NCBI RefSeq assembly: GCF_000484695.1
Contig: NZ_AXVR01000032.1
Coordinates: 1-57,410, forward strand
From: Salinispora cortesiana
Lineage (GTDB): Bacteria; Actinomycetota; Actinomycetes; Mycobacteriales; Micromonosporaceae
Direction of reading: 5' to 3'
DNA: 57,410 bases
Shown: piece by piece, positions 36,060 to 45,795 of the stretch
Position numbering within the stretch: the first letter of the stretch is position 1
Layout of the letters: each line of letters begins with the position of its first letter
Made by a program: the position numbers and the translations under genes
The notes under the pieces: model-generated
Told to the model about the DNA's origin: nothing
The model's input: the letters and a program-made list of their open reading frames with translations, nothing else
Databases searched by the model: none

Positions 36060-36812
36060 ATGCCGGACATGGTGCAGCCCCAGGTCAAGCTCATTGCGTG
36101 GACCCAATTTGCGGCCCCAGACGACGTTGGGTGGTCGACTGACGCCGACGGGGGGCAGGCGCTCGCGGAGTTCGCTGGCCGGGCCTGCTACCAGAGTTGG
36201 AAGAAGCCAAACCCGGCGACGGCGACCAACGCCGGCTACCTCGCCCACATTCTCGAGGTGGGCCACCTGAGCGTGCTGGAGCACAGCTCGGTGAGCTTCT
36301 ACTTCACCGGGGTGTCGCGGTCGCTCACCCACGAGTTGATCCGGCACCGGCACTTCTCGTACTCGCAGCTGTCCCAGCGGTACGTGCCGGAGCGGGACGC
36401 GGCGATGGTGGAGCCGGCCGTGATCGCCGACGACCCGGAGCTGCACAAGCGGTTCGTGGAGGCCGCCGAGGCGAGCGTGCGGGCGTACACCGAACTGCTG
36501 GAGGGCCTGGAGCAGCGCTTCACCGACGAGCCCAATGCCACCCTGCGGCGGAAGCGTGCCCGGCAGGCGGCGCGGGCGGTGCTGCCGAACGCCACCGAGA
36601 CCCGCATCGTGGTCACCGGCAACTACCGGGCGTGGCGGCACTTCATCGGCATGCGGGCGACCGAGCACGCCGACGTGGAGATCCGCGAGCTGGCGGTGGA
36701 GTGCCTCCGCCAGTTGCAGGGGGTGGCCCCGAGCGTCTTCAACGACTTCGTGATCTCCTCCCTGCCCGACGGCACCGAGGTGGCGGCCAGCCCGCACGCG
36801 GAGGTGTCCTGA
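36060..36812 (+). CDS. thyX: FAD-dependent thymidylate synthase ThyX
   Basis: Flavin-dependent methylation of dUMP to dTMP using methylene-THF and NAD(P)H (250 aa). The ThyX motif RHRxxSxNxxSxR appears as [14 protein letters not shown] starting at Arg95; the Asn position is Gln, a common variant. [21 protein letters not shown] and the C-terminal [25 protein letters not shown] are typical. The start may be ATG 36060 or ATG 36069 (MVQPQVKL). It sits before dapA as in M. tuberculosis. Confidence 0.95.
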   Translation: MPDMVQPQVKLIAWTQFAAPDDVGWSTDADGGQALAEFAGRACYQSWKKPNPATATNAGYLAHILEVGHLSVLEHSSVSFYFTGVSRSLTHELIRHRHFSYSQLSQRYVPERDAAMVEPAVIADDPELHKRFVEAAEASVRAYTELLEGLEQRFTDEPNATLRRKRARQAARAVLPNATETRIVVTGNYRAWRHFIGMRATEHADVEIRELAVECLRQLQGVAPSVFNDFVISSLPDGTEVAASPHAEVS

Positions 36813-36846
36813 GCCCTTCCCCGTCGGGGGCTCGGAGGCCGTCCGC

Positions 36847-36858
36847 TAGGTTGGACGC
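36847..36858 (+). promoter_or_regulatory. Leaderless-type promoter of dapA
   Basis: TAGGTT (36847-36852) lies exactly 6 bases before the ATG at 36859. The intervening ggacgc is too close to serve as a ribosome-binding site. Confidence 0.55.
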
Positions 36859-37785
36859 ATGACGAGTGACCTCCCCGACACTCCGCCCCGGACGGCCTCC
36901 CGGCCGTTCGGGCGGGTGCTCACGGCCATGGTGACGCCCTTTACCGCCGACGGTGCGCTCGATCTGGACGGTGCGGCCCGGTTGGCGAACCACCTGGTCG
37001 ACGAGCAGGGCAACGACGCGCTGGTGGTCAACGGCACCACCGGTGAGTCGCCGACCACGACCGACGCGGAGAAGGAACGCCTGATCCAGACGGTGGTCGC
37101 GGCCGTGGGCGATCGAGCCAAGGTGGTGGCCGGGGTCGGGACCAACGACACCCGGTACACCATCGAGCTGGCCGCTGCCGCGGAGAAGGCCGGAGCGCAT
37201 GGCCTGCTGGTGGTGACGCCGTACTACAGCAAGCCGCCGCAGACGGGCCTGGTGCGACACTTCACCGCGGTGGCAGACGCCACTGAGCTGCCGGTGATGC
37301 TCTACGACATTCCGCACCGCGCCGGGGTGGCGATCGAGACCGAGACGCTGGTGCGCCTGGCCGAGCACGGCCGGATCGTCGCGGTGAAGGACGCCAAGAG
37401 CGACCTGACCGCCACCAGTTGGGTGACCAGCCGGACCGGTATGGCCTTCTACAGCGGCGAGGATTCGCTCCTGCTGCCCGCGCTGGCGGTGGGTTCGGTC
37501 GGGGTGGTTGGCACGTCGACCCACTTCACCGGGGCGCAGACCCAGGAGATGATCCGGGCGTTCGACGCGGGGGACAACGCCACCGCGCTCGCCCTGCACC
37601 GGCGGCTGCTGCCGCTGTACACGGGCATTTTCCGGGCCCCGGGCACGATTATGGTCAAGGCCGGCCTGGCGGCGAAGGGACTGCCCGCCGGTCCGGTCCG
37701 ATCCCCGCTGGTGGACGCTACCGCCGACCAGCTTGCCCAGCTCCGCGCCGACTGCGCGGCGGCGGGCCTGGACCTCCCTGAATGA
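36859..37785 (+). CDS. dapA: 4-hydroxy-tetrahydrodipicolinate synthase
   Basis: Condenses pyruvate with aspartate semialdehyde, the first committed step to diaminopimelate and lysine (308 aa). The Schiff-base Lys is Lys177 (VAVKDAK), the catalytic Tyr is Tyr149 (YDIPHR), and the GTTGES loop is intact. GVGTNDTRYTIELAAAAEKAGAHGLLVVTPYYSKPPQTGL is standard. YDIPHR in place of YNVPSR is a known variant. RNase J follows after 52 bases. Confidence 0.95.
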   Translation: MTSDLPDTPPRTASRPFGRVLTAMVTPFTADGALDLDGAARLANHLVDEQGNDALVVNGTTGESPTTTDAEKERLIQTVVAAVGDRAKVVAGVGTNDTRYTIELAAAAEKAGAHGLLVVTPYYSKPPQTGLVRHFTAVADATELPVMLYDIPHRAGVAIETETLVRLAEHGRIVAVKDAKSDLTATSWVTSRTGMAFYSGEDSLLLPALAVGSVGVVGTSTHFTGAQTQEMIRAFDAGDNATALALHRRLLPLYTGIFRAPGTIMVKAGLAAKGLPAGPVRSPLVDATADQLAQLRADCAAAGLDLPE

Positions 37786-37837
37786 ACGAACGACACGACG
37801 GACGCCCGGTGACGGCGTCGCAGAATGAGGTGAACGC

Positions 37838-39526
37838 GTGACCGAGGCGCGGATCGAGACAGAACTGCTACCGCCGCTGCCCGAGGGCGGGCTGCGGATC
37901 ATCCCGCTGGGCGGGCTCGGCGCCATCGGTCGGAACATGACCGTCTTCGAGTACGCCGGGAAGCTGCTGGTCGTTGACTGCGGCGTGCTCTTCCCGGACG
38001 TGGAGCAGCCGGGTGTGGATCTGATTCTGCCCGACTTCGCCCCGATCCTGGACCGTCTCGATGACGTGCAGGCGATCGTGCTCACGCACGGTCACGAGGA
38101 CCACATCGGTGCGGTGCCGTATCTGCTCGCCCACAAGCCGGACATCCCGCTGGTCGGTTCGGAGTTCACCCTCGCCCTGGTCGAGGCGAAGCTCGCCGAG
38201 CGGCGGATCCAGCCGTACACGCTGACGGTGCGGGAGGGGGGTCGGGAGCAGCTGGGCCCCTTCGAGTGTGAGTTCTTCGCGGTCAATCACTCGATCCCGG
38301 ACGCACTCGCCGTGGCTATCCGTACCCCGGCCGGTCTGGTGCTGCACACCGGTGACTTCAAGATGGACCAGCTCCCGCTGGACGGTCGGATCACCGACCT
38401 GGCCGGCTTCGCGCGGCTCGGCGCCGAGGGGGTGGACCTGCTCCTGTCCGACTCCACCAACGCCGAGATTCCCGGCTTCGTCACGCCGGAGCGGGAGATC
38501 GGCCCGGTGCTCGACTCGATCTTCGCCAAGGCCCGGGGCCGGATCATCGTCGCGTCGTTCGCCTCCCACGTGCACCGGGTCCAGCAGGTCTTCGACTCCG
38601 CGGTGGAGCATGGTCGCAAGGTGGCCCTGATCGGCCGGTCGATGGTGCGCAACATGGGCATCGCCCGCGACCTCGGTCTGCTGAACATCCCACCCGGTCT
38701 GGTCGTCGGGCTCGACGAGGCCACCAGCATGCCACCCGACCAGATCGTGCTGATGTCGACCGGCAGCCAGGGTGAGCCGATGAGCGCGCTGGGCCGGATG
38801 GCCAGCGGCGATCACCGGCACATCACCATCGCCCCCGGCGACACCGTGGTGCTCGCCTCCTCGCTGGTGCCCGGCAACGAGACCTCGGTCTACCGGGTGA
38901 TCAACCGTCTTGCCCGGGCCGGTGCCGTCGTCGTGCACAAGGACGTGGCCAAGGTGCACGTCTCCGGGCACGCCCCCGCTGGCGAGCTGCTCTACCTGCT
39001 CAACATCGTTCGGCCGAGCAACCTGATGCCGGTCCACGGGGAGTGGCGACACCTGCGCGCCCACGCCCGGCTGGGCATCGAGTCCGGCGTCGCCGCCGAT
39101 CGGGTGGTGCTCTGTGAGGACGGCGACGTGGTCGACCTGGTCGAGGGGCGGGCCAGCCTGGTCGGGCAGGTCAAGAGTCGGTACGTCTACGTGGACGGCC
39201 TCGCCGTCGGGGACGTGTCGGAGTCGCTGCTCACCGAGCGGCGGATCCTCGGCGACGGCGGCTTCATCGCGGCCACCGTGGTGGTCGACTCGGTCACCGG
39301 GAAGGTGGTCGGTGGGCCGACCGTCTCCGCCAAGGGTTTCTCCGAGGATCCGGAGGCGTTCAGCCCGGTGGTGCCGTTGATCACCGAGGCGCTCAACCGG
39401 GCCGCCTCCGATGGCATCACCGACCCGCACCAACTGCAGCAGATCGTGCGGCGCACGGTGGGGCGGTGGGTCAACGACGCCTACCGCCGTCGGCCCATGA
39501 TCGTGCCGAACGTGGTGGAGGTCTGA
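37838..39526 (+). CDS. rnj: Ribonuclease J
   Basis: Metallo-beta-lactamase/beta-CASP ribonuclease (562 aa) with 5'-3' exo- and endonuclease activity. The zinc motif is HGHEDH at His84-His89, after LTHGHEDHIGAVPYLL. HTGDFKMD gives the bridging Asp, and SDSTNAEIPGFVTPE matches motif 3. The beta-CASP region has IIVASFASHVHRVQQ, and SGHAPAGELLYLLNIVRPSNLMPVHGEWRHL carries the late His residues. The C-terminal dimerisation domain is complete. GTG start with GAGGTGA upstream. Confidence 0.95.
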   Translation: MTEARIETELLPPLPEGGLRIIPLGGLGAIGRNMTVFEYAGKLLVVDCGVLFPDVEQPGVDLILPDFAPILDRLDDVQAIVLTHGHEDHIGAVPYLLAHKPDIPLVGSEFTLALVEAKLAERRIQPYTLTVREGGREQLGPFECEFFAVNHSIPDALAVAIRTPAGLVLHTGDFKMDQLPLDGRITDLAGFARLGAEGVDLLLSDSTNAEIPGFVTPEREIGPVLDSIFAKARGRIIVASFASHVHRVQQVFDSAVEHGRKVALIGRSMVRNMGIARDLGLLNIPPGLVVGLDEATSMPPDQIVLMSTGSQGEPMSALGRMASGDHRHITIAPGDTVVLASSLVPGNETSVYRVINRLARAGAVVVHKDVAKVHVSGHAPAGELLYLLNIVRPSNLMPVHGEWRHLRAHARLGIESGVAADRVVLCEDGDVVDLVEGRASLVGQVKSRYVYVDGLAVGDVSESLLTERRILGDGGFIAATVVVDSVTGKVVGGPTVSAKGFSEDPEAFSPVVPLITEALNRAASDGITDPHQLQQIVRRTVGRWVNDAYRRRPMIVPNVVEV

Positions 39527-39561
39527 GCCGAGGCGTGGCGAGGTCGGGGAGCCGGCCCGGG

Positions 39562-41196
39562 TCAGGGCAGCTCCGCGACCGCGTCGGCGTACGCCGAGCC
39601 GGTGCGTACTGCGGCGGCCAGCAGCACATCCAGCTGGGTGGGCGCGACCCCGTGGGACAGGTCGGTGCTGACATCACCGGCCAACACCAGCTCGGCGCCG
39701 GAGTCGTGCACGTACGCCGTCGGTAGCAGCCGGTCCTGGTTCCAGGCGTTGCAGAACGCGTACGCCTCGGCGCGTCGATCGGCCGGTAACCGGCGGCTGG
39801 CCACGGCGCGTACGTGCAGGACCTCGCCGCGCTCACCGGCCCGCCGTACCTGGATCAGCGCCTCACCCCAGCGCCCCACGACGGTGTCCGTGGCATCCAG
39901 GACGTACTGGTCGCCGCGCCGGTCCAGGGCGTTGGTGATCGCTGCCAGGCTGAGCGGGGCGGGCTGGTCGGCCGGTTGGTCGTCCGGCTCGCGGTCGGGT
40001 TCGTCGTCGTCCGGGCTCTCGAACGGCAGCGCCGCCGGGTTGGCCAGGGCCCGTTCGGCTGCGCCCCGCTCGTCCAGCCAGGACGCGACCCGCCCGGACT
40101 GGTGCCCGGTGCCGTTGCGCGCGTCGAAGCTGCCGGCGAGCCCGGTGGCCAGGTCGGTCAGCGTGGCCCCGAGCGCGGCGACGTCCAGGTCGGCCGCGGG
40201 CCGTTGCCCGTACGCGGGGCGGCGGACCTGCTGCTCACCGAGTTCGGCGGCGACCGCGACCCCGCACACCAGCGCCCCGGCGGCGGCGAACTCCATCGCG
40301 GACAACTCGTCGGGAGCCCGATCCAGCCGGGGTAGCTGCTCGGTGAGCAGGGCCAGCCCGCGGACCGGGTTCCCGCTGAGCGCGCAGAAGCGCAGGTGCG
40401 CCGCGAGGTGCGCGAAGCCGGCCTGTTCGCGTCGGTGCCGCTGGTACGCGCGCACGTGCGCCGCCGCGCCCGACTCGGTCTCGCCGACGCGGAGCCACGG
40501 CAGCATCCCCGCGGCGAGCCCCCGCTCGGGTGCTCCGGTGCAGTCGTCCGGGTCCACACCGGCCAGGACGTCCAGCGCGGCGGACCACTCCTCCCACCCG
40601 GCGAGCAGCTCCGCCCGTCGGACGGCGGCGCAGCTGAGGCAGCCGTCGGCCGGGGTGGCGGGCGCCGCTACCCAGCGGTCGTACCAGGACCGGGCGGTCG
40701 GTTCGTCGCCGAGGTGGTCGGCGATCCGGCAGTAGAGTTCGGCGGCGGTCGCGGTGTCGGTGGTGCCGAGGTCGTCGAGGAGAGACCGGGCCTGGTCCAG
40801 GCCACCACGCGGGCTGCCGAGCAGGGCTTCGACCGCGTACCGCCGGTAGCGGGCCAGGGTTTCGTGACCGTCGGGCGGCAGCAGGTCGGGCCGCCGGTCC
40901 ACGGCGGCGAGGCAGCGGCGGACCGGCTCGACCAGGCGCCACCGCCCTTCGTCGAGCAGGTAGGTCTCGATTAGCGCGAGCCGTGCGTCCAGCGCCGACT
41001 GGTCGTCGCCGGCGGCGTCGGCGCGCGCCGCGATCCGTTCCAGCTCGGCGCTGCGGGCCTCGCCGTCGGGGGAGTCCCGGGCGTCGGCCAGCTCCTCGGC
41101 GAGGGGACGGCCGTCCCGCCCGGGTCGTTGGCGGCGCGGTGGCCACCCCGCCCAGCCGAACTCCTCCAGCCCGCGGCCGCCGGGCTGCCCGATCAC
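39562..41196 (-). CDS. Large protein with C-terminal YbjN domain
   Basis: 544 aa. Residues about 30-350 form an Ala/Leu/Arg-rich helical region that looks TPR-like (repeated LARYRRYAVEALLG, ELLAGWEEWSAALDVLAG, VRAYQRHRREQAGFAHL). An acidic linker (DDDEPDREPDDQPAD) follows. The YbjN-type domain at about 420-540 contains VVGRWGEALIQVRRAGERGEVLHVRAV and AFCNAWNQDRLLPTAYVH. YbjN proteins are structurally chaperone-like with little known function. Its GTG overlaps the stop of the smaller YbjN gene by 4 bases. Confidence 0.78.
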   Translation of the reverse strand: MIGQPGGRGLEEFGWAGWPPRRQRPGRDGRPLAEELADARDSPDGEARSAELERIAARADAAGDDQSALDARLALIETYLLDEGRWRLVEPVRRCLAAVDRRPDLLPPDGHETLARYRRYAVEALLGSPRGGLDQARSLLDDLGTTDTATAAELYCRIADHLGDEPTARSWYDRWVAAPATPADGCLSCAAVRRAELLAGWEEWSAALDVLAGVDPDDCTGAPERGLAAGMLPWLRVGETESGAAAHVRAYQRHRREQAGFAHLAAHLRFCALSGNPVRGLALLTEQLPRLDRAPDELSAMEFAAAGALVCGVAVAAELGEQQVRRPAYGQRPAADLDVAALGATLTDLATGLAGSFDARNGTGHQSGRVASWLDERGAAERALANPAALPFESPDDDEPDREPDDQPADQPAPLSLAAITNALDRRGDQYVLDATDTVVGRWGEALIQVRRAGERGEVLHVRAVASRRLPADRRAEAYAFCNAWNQDRLLPTAYVHDSGAELVLAGDVSTDLSHGVAPTQLDVLLAAAVRTGSAYADAVAELP

Positions 41197-41669
41197 GACC
41201 GCACCCCGCCGGGCAGCCGCGCCACCTCGGCGGCGAGCTGGCAGCCGGTGGTGATACCGCGGTCGAGGAGCCGGTCGAGTTGGTGCGGGGTCACGCCGCG
41301 TTCGAGGTCGGTGATGACCTCCCCGCAGATTCGCGCCCGCCCGTCATCCTCGACGTGTACGAACGCCTTGGGCCAGAGCCGGTCGTGGTTCCAGGCGTTG
41401 CAGAAGGCGTGCAGGGTGGGAACGTACTCGATCGCGAACGTGGGTGCCACGACGGTGCGAACCTGGAGTAGCTCGCCGGCGGTCCCGGGCCGCAGGAACC
41501 AGATGAGGCTGTCGGCCCACCGGCCGACCAGCTCCCCGGCCGGGTCGGTCTCCACCGTGTATCCCCGCTGGGTGAGTACGGTGGCGATCAGCTCATCGCT
41601 GAGTGGGCTCAGGGCGCCCGGGTAGCCGCCCAGGAGGCGGTCCGGAATGTCCCCGGTCGGCGACGCCAT
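41193..41669 (-). CDS. YbjN domain protein
   Basis: Stand-alone YbjN domain protein (158 aa), clearly paralogous to the C-terminal domain of the next gene: ELVGRWADSLIWFLRPGTAGELLQVRTVV and AFCNAWNHDRLWPKAFVHVEDDGRARICGEV. GAAGGGA precedes the ATG by about 7 bases. Translationally coupled to the 544-aa protein and divergent from ftsK. Function unknown; heterodimer formation between the two domains is plausible. Confidence 0.82.
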   Translation of the reverse strand: MASPTGDIPDRLLGGYPGALSPLSDELIATVLTQRGYTVETDPAGELVGRWADSLIWFLRPGTAGELLQVRTVVAPTFAIEYVPTLHAFCNAWNHDRLWPKAFVHVEDDGRARICGEVITDLERGVTPHQLDRLLDRGITTGCQLAAEVARLPGGVRS

Positions 41670-41769
41670 GCGGCATCCCTTCTGAGGCGAATATCACGAC
41701 CGGCGGCGGATTCGCGTGCCGACGCGCAGACACGACCTGGAATAGCGGCGATCCGCCGGGTACCGCCGC

Positions 41770-41781
41770 TAGGTTGATGCT
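41770..41781 (+). promoter_or_regulatory. Leaderless-type promoter of ftsK
   Basis: TAGGTT (41770-41775) is 6 bases before the ATG at 41782, the same box and spacing as at dapA. No ribosome-binding site. Confidence 0.55.
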
Positions 41782-44247
41782 ATGGCGGGCCGTACCTCTC
41801 AGGCGAGTCGGCGGCGCGGCGCGTCGCCGCGAGGCAGCACGAACAACCGTGCCCGGCAGCCGGCGAAGAAGCCCCGCGCTGCCGCCAAGCGTCGTCCGCC
41901 GGCCCGCACCAACCCGGCCGGCTCCGTGGGCCGGGCGCTCGGGGCACTGTGGATGGGTCTCGCGCACGGGGTGGGCTGGTCGGTTCGCGCCGCTGGCCGG
42001 CAGGCCGCCGCGGCCCGTGGCCTCGACCCCGAGCACCGGCGCGACGGCGCCGGGCTGCTGGTGCTCGGCCTCGCGCTGCTCAGCGCGGCCAGCATCTGGT
42101 TTGCCAAGGCCGGACCGGTCGGGGAGCGGCTGGCCGATGCCGTACGGCTGTTTCTCGGTGCGATCGCCGTCGTGGTGCCGGTGCTGCTGATGATTGGCGC
42201 CTGGCGGCTGATGCGGGAGCAGACCGCTGCGAAGCACCGGGGGCGGGGCCCGGTCGGCTGGGGGTCCATGCTGGTCGCTACGGCCGCGCTGCTGCACATC
42301 GGGCAGGAGCCGACCTCGCAGGAGCAGCGGGACTTCGCGGGTGGCCTGATCGGTGCGGGGGTGGGCAGCCTGCTGGAGCGGGCGGTGACCGCCTGGGTTG
42401 CCGTACCGCTGTTGCTGCTGCTCCTGGTCTTCGGGCTGCTGGTGGTTACCGCGACCCCGATCAACAAGATTCCGGAGCGGCTCGGTCTGTTGGCCGGCAC
42501 GGTGGTCGGCGCCCCGGCCGGCGCGGAGGCCACCGAGGAGGCCGCGGCGGAGACCGGCAAGCCGGTTCGCAAACGTACGACGAAGCGGAAGCCGCCACCA
42601 ACGCCGGACCCGGATGACTTCGCCGACGACCTGGCGGGCGCGGATCTGCAGGAGACTCTCGTGCTGCCCCGCAAGTCGTCGGCGAAGGTGCCGGCCAGTC
42701 GGAAGCCGGCGGAGCCGCCGGAGCACTCGCCGCTGCCCACCCGGGCCGAGCAGCTCGCGTTGACCGGGCTGGCGGGCGACTACGCGCTGCCCCCGGCGAC
42801 CCTGCTGGGCAGTGGTGCCGCCCCGAAGAAGCGCAGCCGGGCCAATGACGAGGTGATCGCCGCGTTGACCGGGGTGTTCGAGCAGTTCGACGTGGACGCC
42901 GCGGTCACCGGCTTCACCCGGGGGCCGACGGTGACCCGGTACGAGGTCGAGCTGGGCCCGGGTGTCAAGGTGGAGCGGATCACCCAGCTCTCCCGCAACA
43001 TCGCGTACGCGGTGAAGTCGCCGGACGTGCGGATCCTCAGCCCGATCCCGGGCAAGAGCGCGATCGGGGTGGAGATCCCGAACACCGATCCGGAGAATGT
43101 CGCCCTCGGCGATGTGCTGCGCTCCCGGGCGGCCACCAGCGACCATCACCCGATGGTGGTCGCGCTCGGTAAGGACATCGAGGGCGGCTATGTGGTGGCC
43201 AACCTCGCGAAGACGCCGCACATCCTCATCGCGGGGGCCACCGGCGCCGGGAAGTCGAGCTGCCTGAACTCCCTGCTGGTCTCGCTCCTGACCCGGGCCA
43301 CCCCGGACGAGGTGCGGCTGCTGCTGATCGACCCGAAGCGGGTCGAGATGACCGGCTACGAGGGGATTCCGCACCTGGTCACGCCGATCGTGACGAACGC
43401 CAAGAAGGCCGCCGACTCGCTGGAGTGGGTCGTGCGCGAGATGGACATGCGTTACGACGACCTGGCCGCCAACGGCGTCCGGCATATCGACGACTTCAAT
43501 CGCAAGGTTCGCAACGGTGAGATCACGGCCCCGCCCGGCAGCGAGCGGGAACTGCGGCCGTACCCGTACCTGCTGGTGATCGTTGACGAGCTGGCCGACC
43601 TGATGATGGTCGCCCCGCGGGACGTGGAGGACTCCATCGTCCGGATCACCCAGCTCGCCCGGGCCGCCGGTATCCACCTGGTGCTCGCCACCCAACGTCC
43701 GTCGGTGGACGTGGTGACCGGTCTGATCAAGGCCAATGTGCCGTCCCGACTCGCCTTCGCCACCTCGTCGTTGGCGGATTCGCGGGTCATCCTGGATCAG
43801 CCGGGCGCGGAGAAGCTGCTCGGTCGCGGTGATGGCCTCTTCCTGCCGATGGGTGCCGCCAAGCCAATTCGGATCCAGGGCGCGTGGGTGACCGAGCGGG
43901 AGATCGCCGATGTGGTCCGGTTCTGCAAGGAGCAGCGGGAGCCGGAGTTCCGCTCGGACGTGCTCACCGTGGCCCAGGAGGGCAAGAAGAAGATCGACGA
44001 GGATATCGGCGACGACCTCGACCTGCTGGTGCAGGCGGTTGAGCTGGTGGTGACCTCGCAGTTCGGCTCCACCTCGATGCTGCAGCGCAAGCTGCGGGTT
44101 GGTTTCGCAAAGGCGGGTCGGCTGATGGATCTGATGGAGACCCGCGGCGTGGTTGGTCCGTCCGAGGGTTCCAAGGCCCGGGATGTGCTGGTGAAGCCGG
44201 ACGAGTTGACCGAGGTTCTGGTTGGCCTGCGCGGCGGCGACGACTGA
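41782..44247 (+). CDS. ftsK: DNA translocase FtsK/SpoIIIE
   Basis: Septal DNA pump (821 aa) needed for chromosome segregation at division and sporulation septa. The N-terminus is very basic (1-55). Four hydrophobic segments between about 90 and 230 anchor it. An acidic/basic linker follows to about 345, then the alpha and beta RecA-like domains. Walker A is GATGAGKSS (Lys491) and Walker B is [13 protein letters not shown] (Asp602). [24 protein letters not shown] is the usual motif, and the DNA-reading gamma winged helix ([24 protein letters not shown]) ends the protein. Confidence 0.95.
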   Translation: MAGRTSQASRRRGASPRGSTNNRARQPAKKPRAAAKRRPPARTNPAGSVGRALGALWMGLAHGVGWSVRAAGRQAAAARGLDPEHRRDGAGLLVLGLALLSAASIWFAKAGPVGERLADAVRLFLGAIAVVVPVLLMIGAWRLMREQTAAKHRGRGPVGWGSMLVATAALLHIGQEPTSQEQRDFAGGLIGAGVGSLLERAVTAWVAVPLLLLLLVFGLLVVTATPINKIPERLGLLAGTVVGAPAGAEATEEAAAETGKPVRKRTTKRKPPPTPDPDDFADDLAGADLQETLVLPRKSSAKVPASRKPAEPPEHSPLPTRAEQLALTGLAGDYALPPATLLGSGAAPKKRSRANDEVIAALTGVFEQFDVDAAVTGFTRGPTVTRYEVELGPGVKVERITQLSRNIAYAVKSPDVRILSPIPGKSAIGVEIPNTDPENVALGDVLRSRAATSDHHPMVVALGKDIEGGYVVANLAKTPHILIAGATGAGKSSCLNSLLVSLLTRATPDEVRLLLIDPKRVEMTGYEGIPHLVTPIVTNAKKAADSLEWVVREMDMRYDDLAANGVRHIDDFNRKVRNGEITAPPGSERELRPYPYLLVIVDELADLMMVAPRDVEDSIVRITQLARAAGIHLVLATQRPSVDVVTGLIKANVPSRLAFATSSLADSRVILDQPGAEKLLGRGDGLFLPMGAAKPIRIQGAWVTEREIADVVRFCKEQREPEFRSDVLTVAQEGKKKIDEDIGDDLDLLVQAVELVVTSQFGSTSMLQRKLRVGFAKAGRLMDLMETRGVVGPSEGSKARDVLVKPDELTEVLVGLRGGDD

Positions 44248-44297
44248 CCGGGACCGCCGTTGTGCCCGGCGGGGTCGGCCTGGCCTCGGTTCGGCCG

Positions 44298-44612
44298 TCA
44301 GTGGTAGATCTTCAGGCCCACCACGCCGGCGATCACCAGCAGGAGGCAGAGGATCCGCGGCAGGCTGGTTGACTCGTTCAGCGCCACCATCCCCACCACG
44401 GCGGTACCGACCGCGCCGATGCCGACCCAGACCGCGTATCCGGTGCCGACCGGGATCTCGCGGAGTGCGTAGGCGAGGCCAATCATGCTCAGCGCGGCCG
44501 TGATGGCGAAGACGATCGTGGGGACGAGCCGGCTGAAGCCGGCGCTGCGGTCGAGGGCGATGGCCCACGCGGTTTCGAGGAGTCCGGAGATCACCAGCAC
44601 GATCCAGGCCAT
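44298..44612 (-). CDS. SMR transporter, Gdx/SugE type (guanidinium exporter)
   Basis: Four-helix small multidrug resistance protein (104 aa). Sequence marks place it with Gdx (SugE) rather than EmrE: MAWIVLVISGLLETAWAIAL with Glu13 and Trp16, and IPVGTGYAVWVGIGAVGTAVVG. Gdx proteins exchange guanidinium for protons as dual-topology dimers. I start at ATG 44612; the open frame extends upstream without family similarity. Transcribed divergently from the ornithine cyclodeaminase-like gene, whose substrate class (guanidino/amino acids) is at least chemically related. Confidence 0.85.
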   Translation of the reverse strand: MAWIVLVISGLLETAWAIALDRSAGFSRLVPTIVFAITAALSMIGLAYALREIPVGTGYAVWVGIGAVGTAVVGMVALNESTSLPRILCLLLVIAGVVGLKIYH

Positions 44613-44624
44613 TGCCGGACGGTA
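44613..44624 (-). promoter_or_regulatory. Leaderless-type promoter of the SMR gene
   Basis: On the minus strand TACCGT (44624-44619) is 6 bases before the ATG at 44612. If used, the mRNA has no leader, which leaves no room for a guanidine riboswitch. Confidence 0.45.
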
Positions 44625-44712
44625 GCAGCTGCCGCAGCGGAGCAGCTCGGCGAAGGTGATCTTCGCCACTGTAGCTAGAGCTGAACCTGACTTTATCTTG
44701 CAGTATCGGTCC

Positions 44713-45633
44713 ATGCCGCTGCTACTCAGCGACTCAGAGGTCGCTGCCGCGCTCGACGCCCCGACGACCGTCGCCGCCATGCGGGACGCGCTGCACGCCG
44801 CCCGCGAAGGTCGACTGGTCGCCCCGCCCCGAGCCATCGCGCCGCTGGACGGGGGTCGGATGATGCTGGCCGCCGGGCACCTCGTGGGTCAGTGGTACGG
44901 CCTCTGCTCCTACGACACCTTCGGGCTGCCGGGCGGCGAACCGGTGGTGGTGCTACACGACGCCCGCACCGGCGGCGTCCGGGCGGTCGCGGTCGGGGCG
45001 GAGCTGAGCTCCCGGCGCAGCGGTGGGCTGGGCGGGGTCGCCATCGACGTGCTGGCCCGCCCGGACGCGGCCACGCTCGGGGTGGTTGGCTCGGGCCGGC
45101 AGGCGTGGGCGCAGGTCTGGGCCGCCGCGGCGGTACGGCCGCTGCGGGAGGTGCGTGTGCACAGCCGCTCGGCGGCGCGGCGTACCGCCTTCGCCAACCG
45201 GGTCCGCGCCGAACTGGGCGTACCGGCGCGGGCGGTCGACTCCGCGACGGCGGCCGTCGCCGACCAGGACATCGTGGTGCTCGCCACCTCCAGCACCACC
45301 CCGGTGGTGGATGCCGCGGACCTCGCGCCCGGCACCCACGTGAACGCGGTGGGCTTCAAGCAGGTCGACCGGCACGAGTTCGGCCCAGATCTGCTGGACC
45401 GGGCCGAGGTGCTGGTCACCGACTCACCTGCCCAGGCCGCCGGGTACGCCCCACCGATGCTCGCCGCCCTGCCCCCGTACGCCGGACGGCTGCGCGACCT
45501 GGGTGCGGTCCTGGCGGCGGTGGTGCCCGGCCGGACCCGCGCGGACCAGATCTCCGCCTTCTGCTCCACCGGTCTGGGCGGTACCGAGGTCTTCCTGCTC
45601 GATCGTCTGGTCCGGGTCGCCGCGACGGTCTGA
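44713..45633 (+). CDS. Ornithine cyclodeaminase/mu-crystallin family protein
   Basis: NAD(P)-binding dehydrogenase/deaminase family protein (306 aa). Residues about 115-240 form a Rossmann domain, with VVGSGRQAWAQVWAAAAVRPLREVRVHSRS in place of the usual GxGxQA loop and DIVVLATSSTTPVV. The N-terminal domain has RLVAPPRAIAPLDGGRMMLAAGH. FGPDLLDRAEVLVTDSP and STGLGGTEVFLLDRLV close it. Family members include ornithine cyclodeaminase, alanine dehydrogenase and imine reductases, so the substrate cannot be called. The ATG at 44713 follows an AT-richer promoter-like stretch (44670-44710). Confidence 0.82.
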   Translation: MPLLLSDSEVAAALDAPTTVAAMRDALHAAREGRLVAPPRAIAPLDGGRMMLAAGHLVGQWYGLCSYDTFGLPGGEPVVVLHDARTGGVRAVAVGAELSSRRSGGLGGVAIDVLARPDAATLGVVGSGRQAWAQVWAAAAVRPLREVRVHSRSAARRTAFANRVRAELGVPARAVDSATAAVADQDIVVLATSSTTPVVDAADLAPGTHVNAVGFKQVDRHEFGPDLLDRAEVLVTDSPAQAAGYAPPMLAALPPYAGRLRDLGAVLAAVVPGRTRADQISAFCSTGLGGTEVFLLDRLVRVAATV

Positions 45634-45783
45634 CCCGCCGGTGTGGCTGCGGTGGGCTGGCTGATTCGCCGGAATGGCTGCAGTGGCGGGCCGACCTCCG
45701 GCGCGGTGGTGTCGGGCTGATCCCGGACGGGAGCCCGTCGAGGCCGGTTGCTGGCGGTTGCTGGGAGGTCAACCCACGCCCGG

Positions 45784-45795
45784 TACCCTCGGATG
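45784..45795 (+). promoter_or_regulatory. Leaderless-type promoter of rimO
   Basis: TACCCT (45784-45789) is 6 bases before the GTG at 45796. This spacing is the reason for preferring GTG 45796 over the ATG at 45793. Confidence 0.45.

Noticed and set aside
44613..44712. Guanidine riboswitch upstream of the SMR gene
   Set aside because: None of the ykkC-class motifs I know is visible, and the -10 box position leaves no leader.
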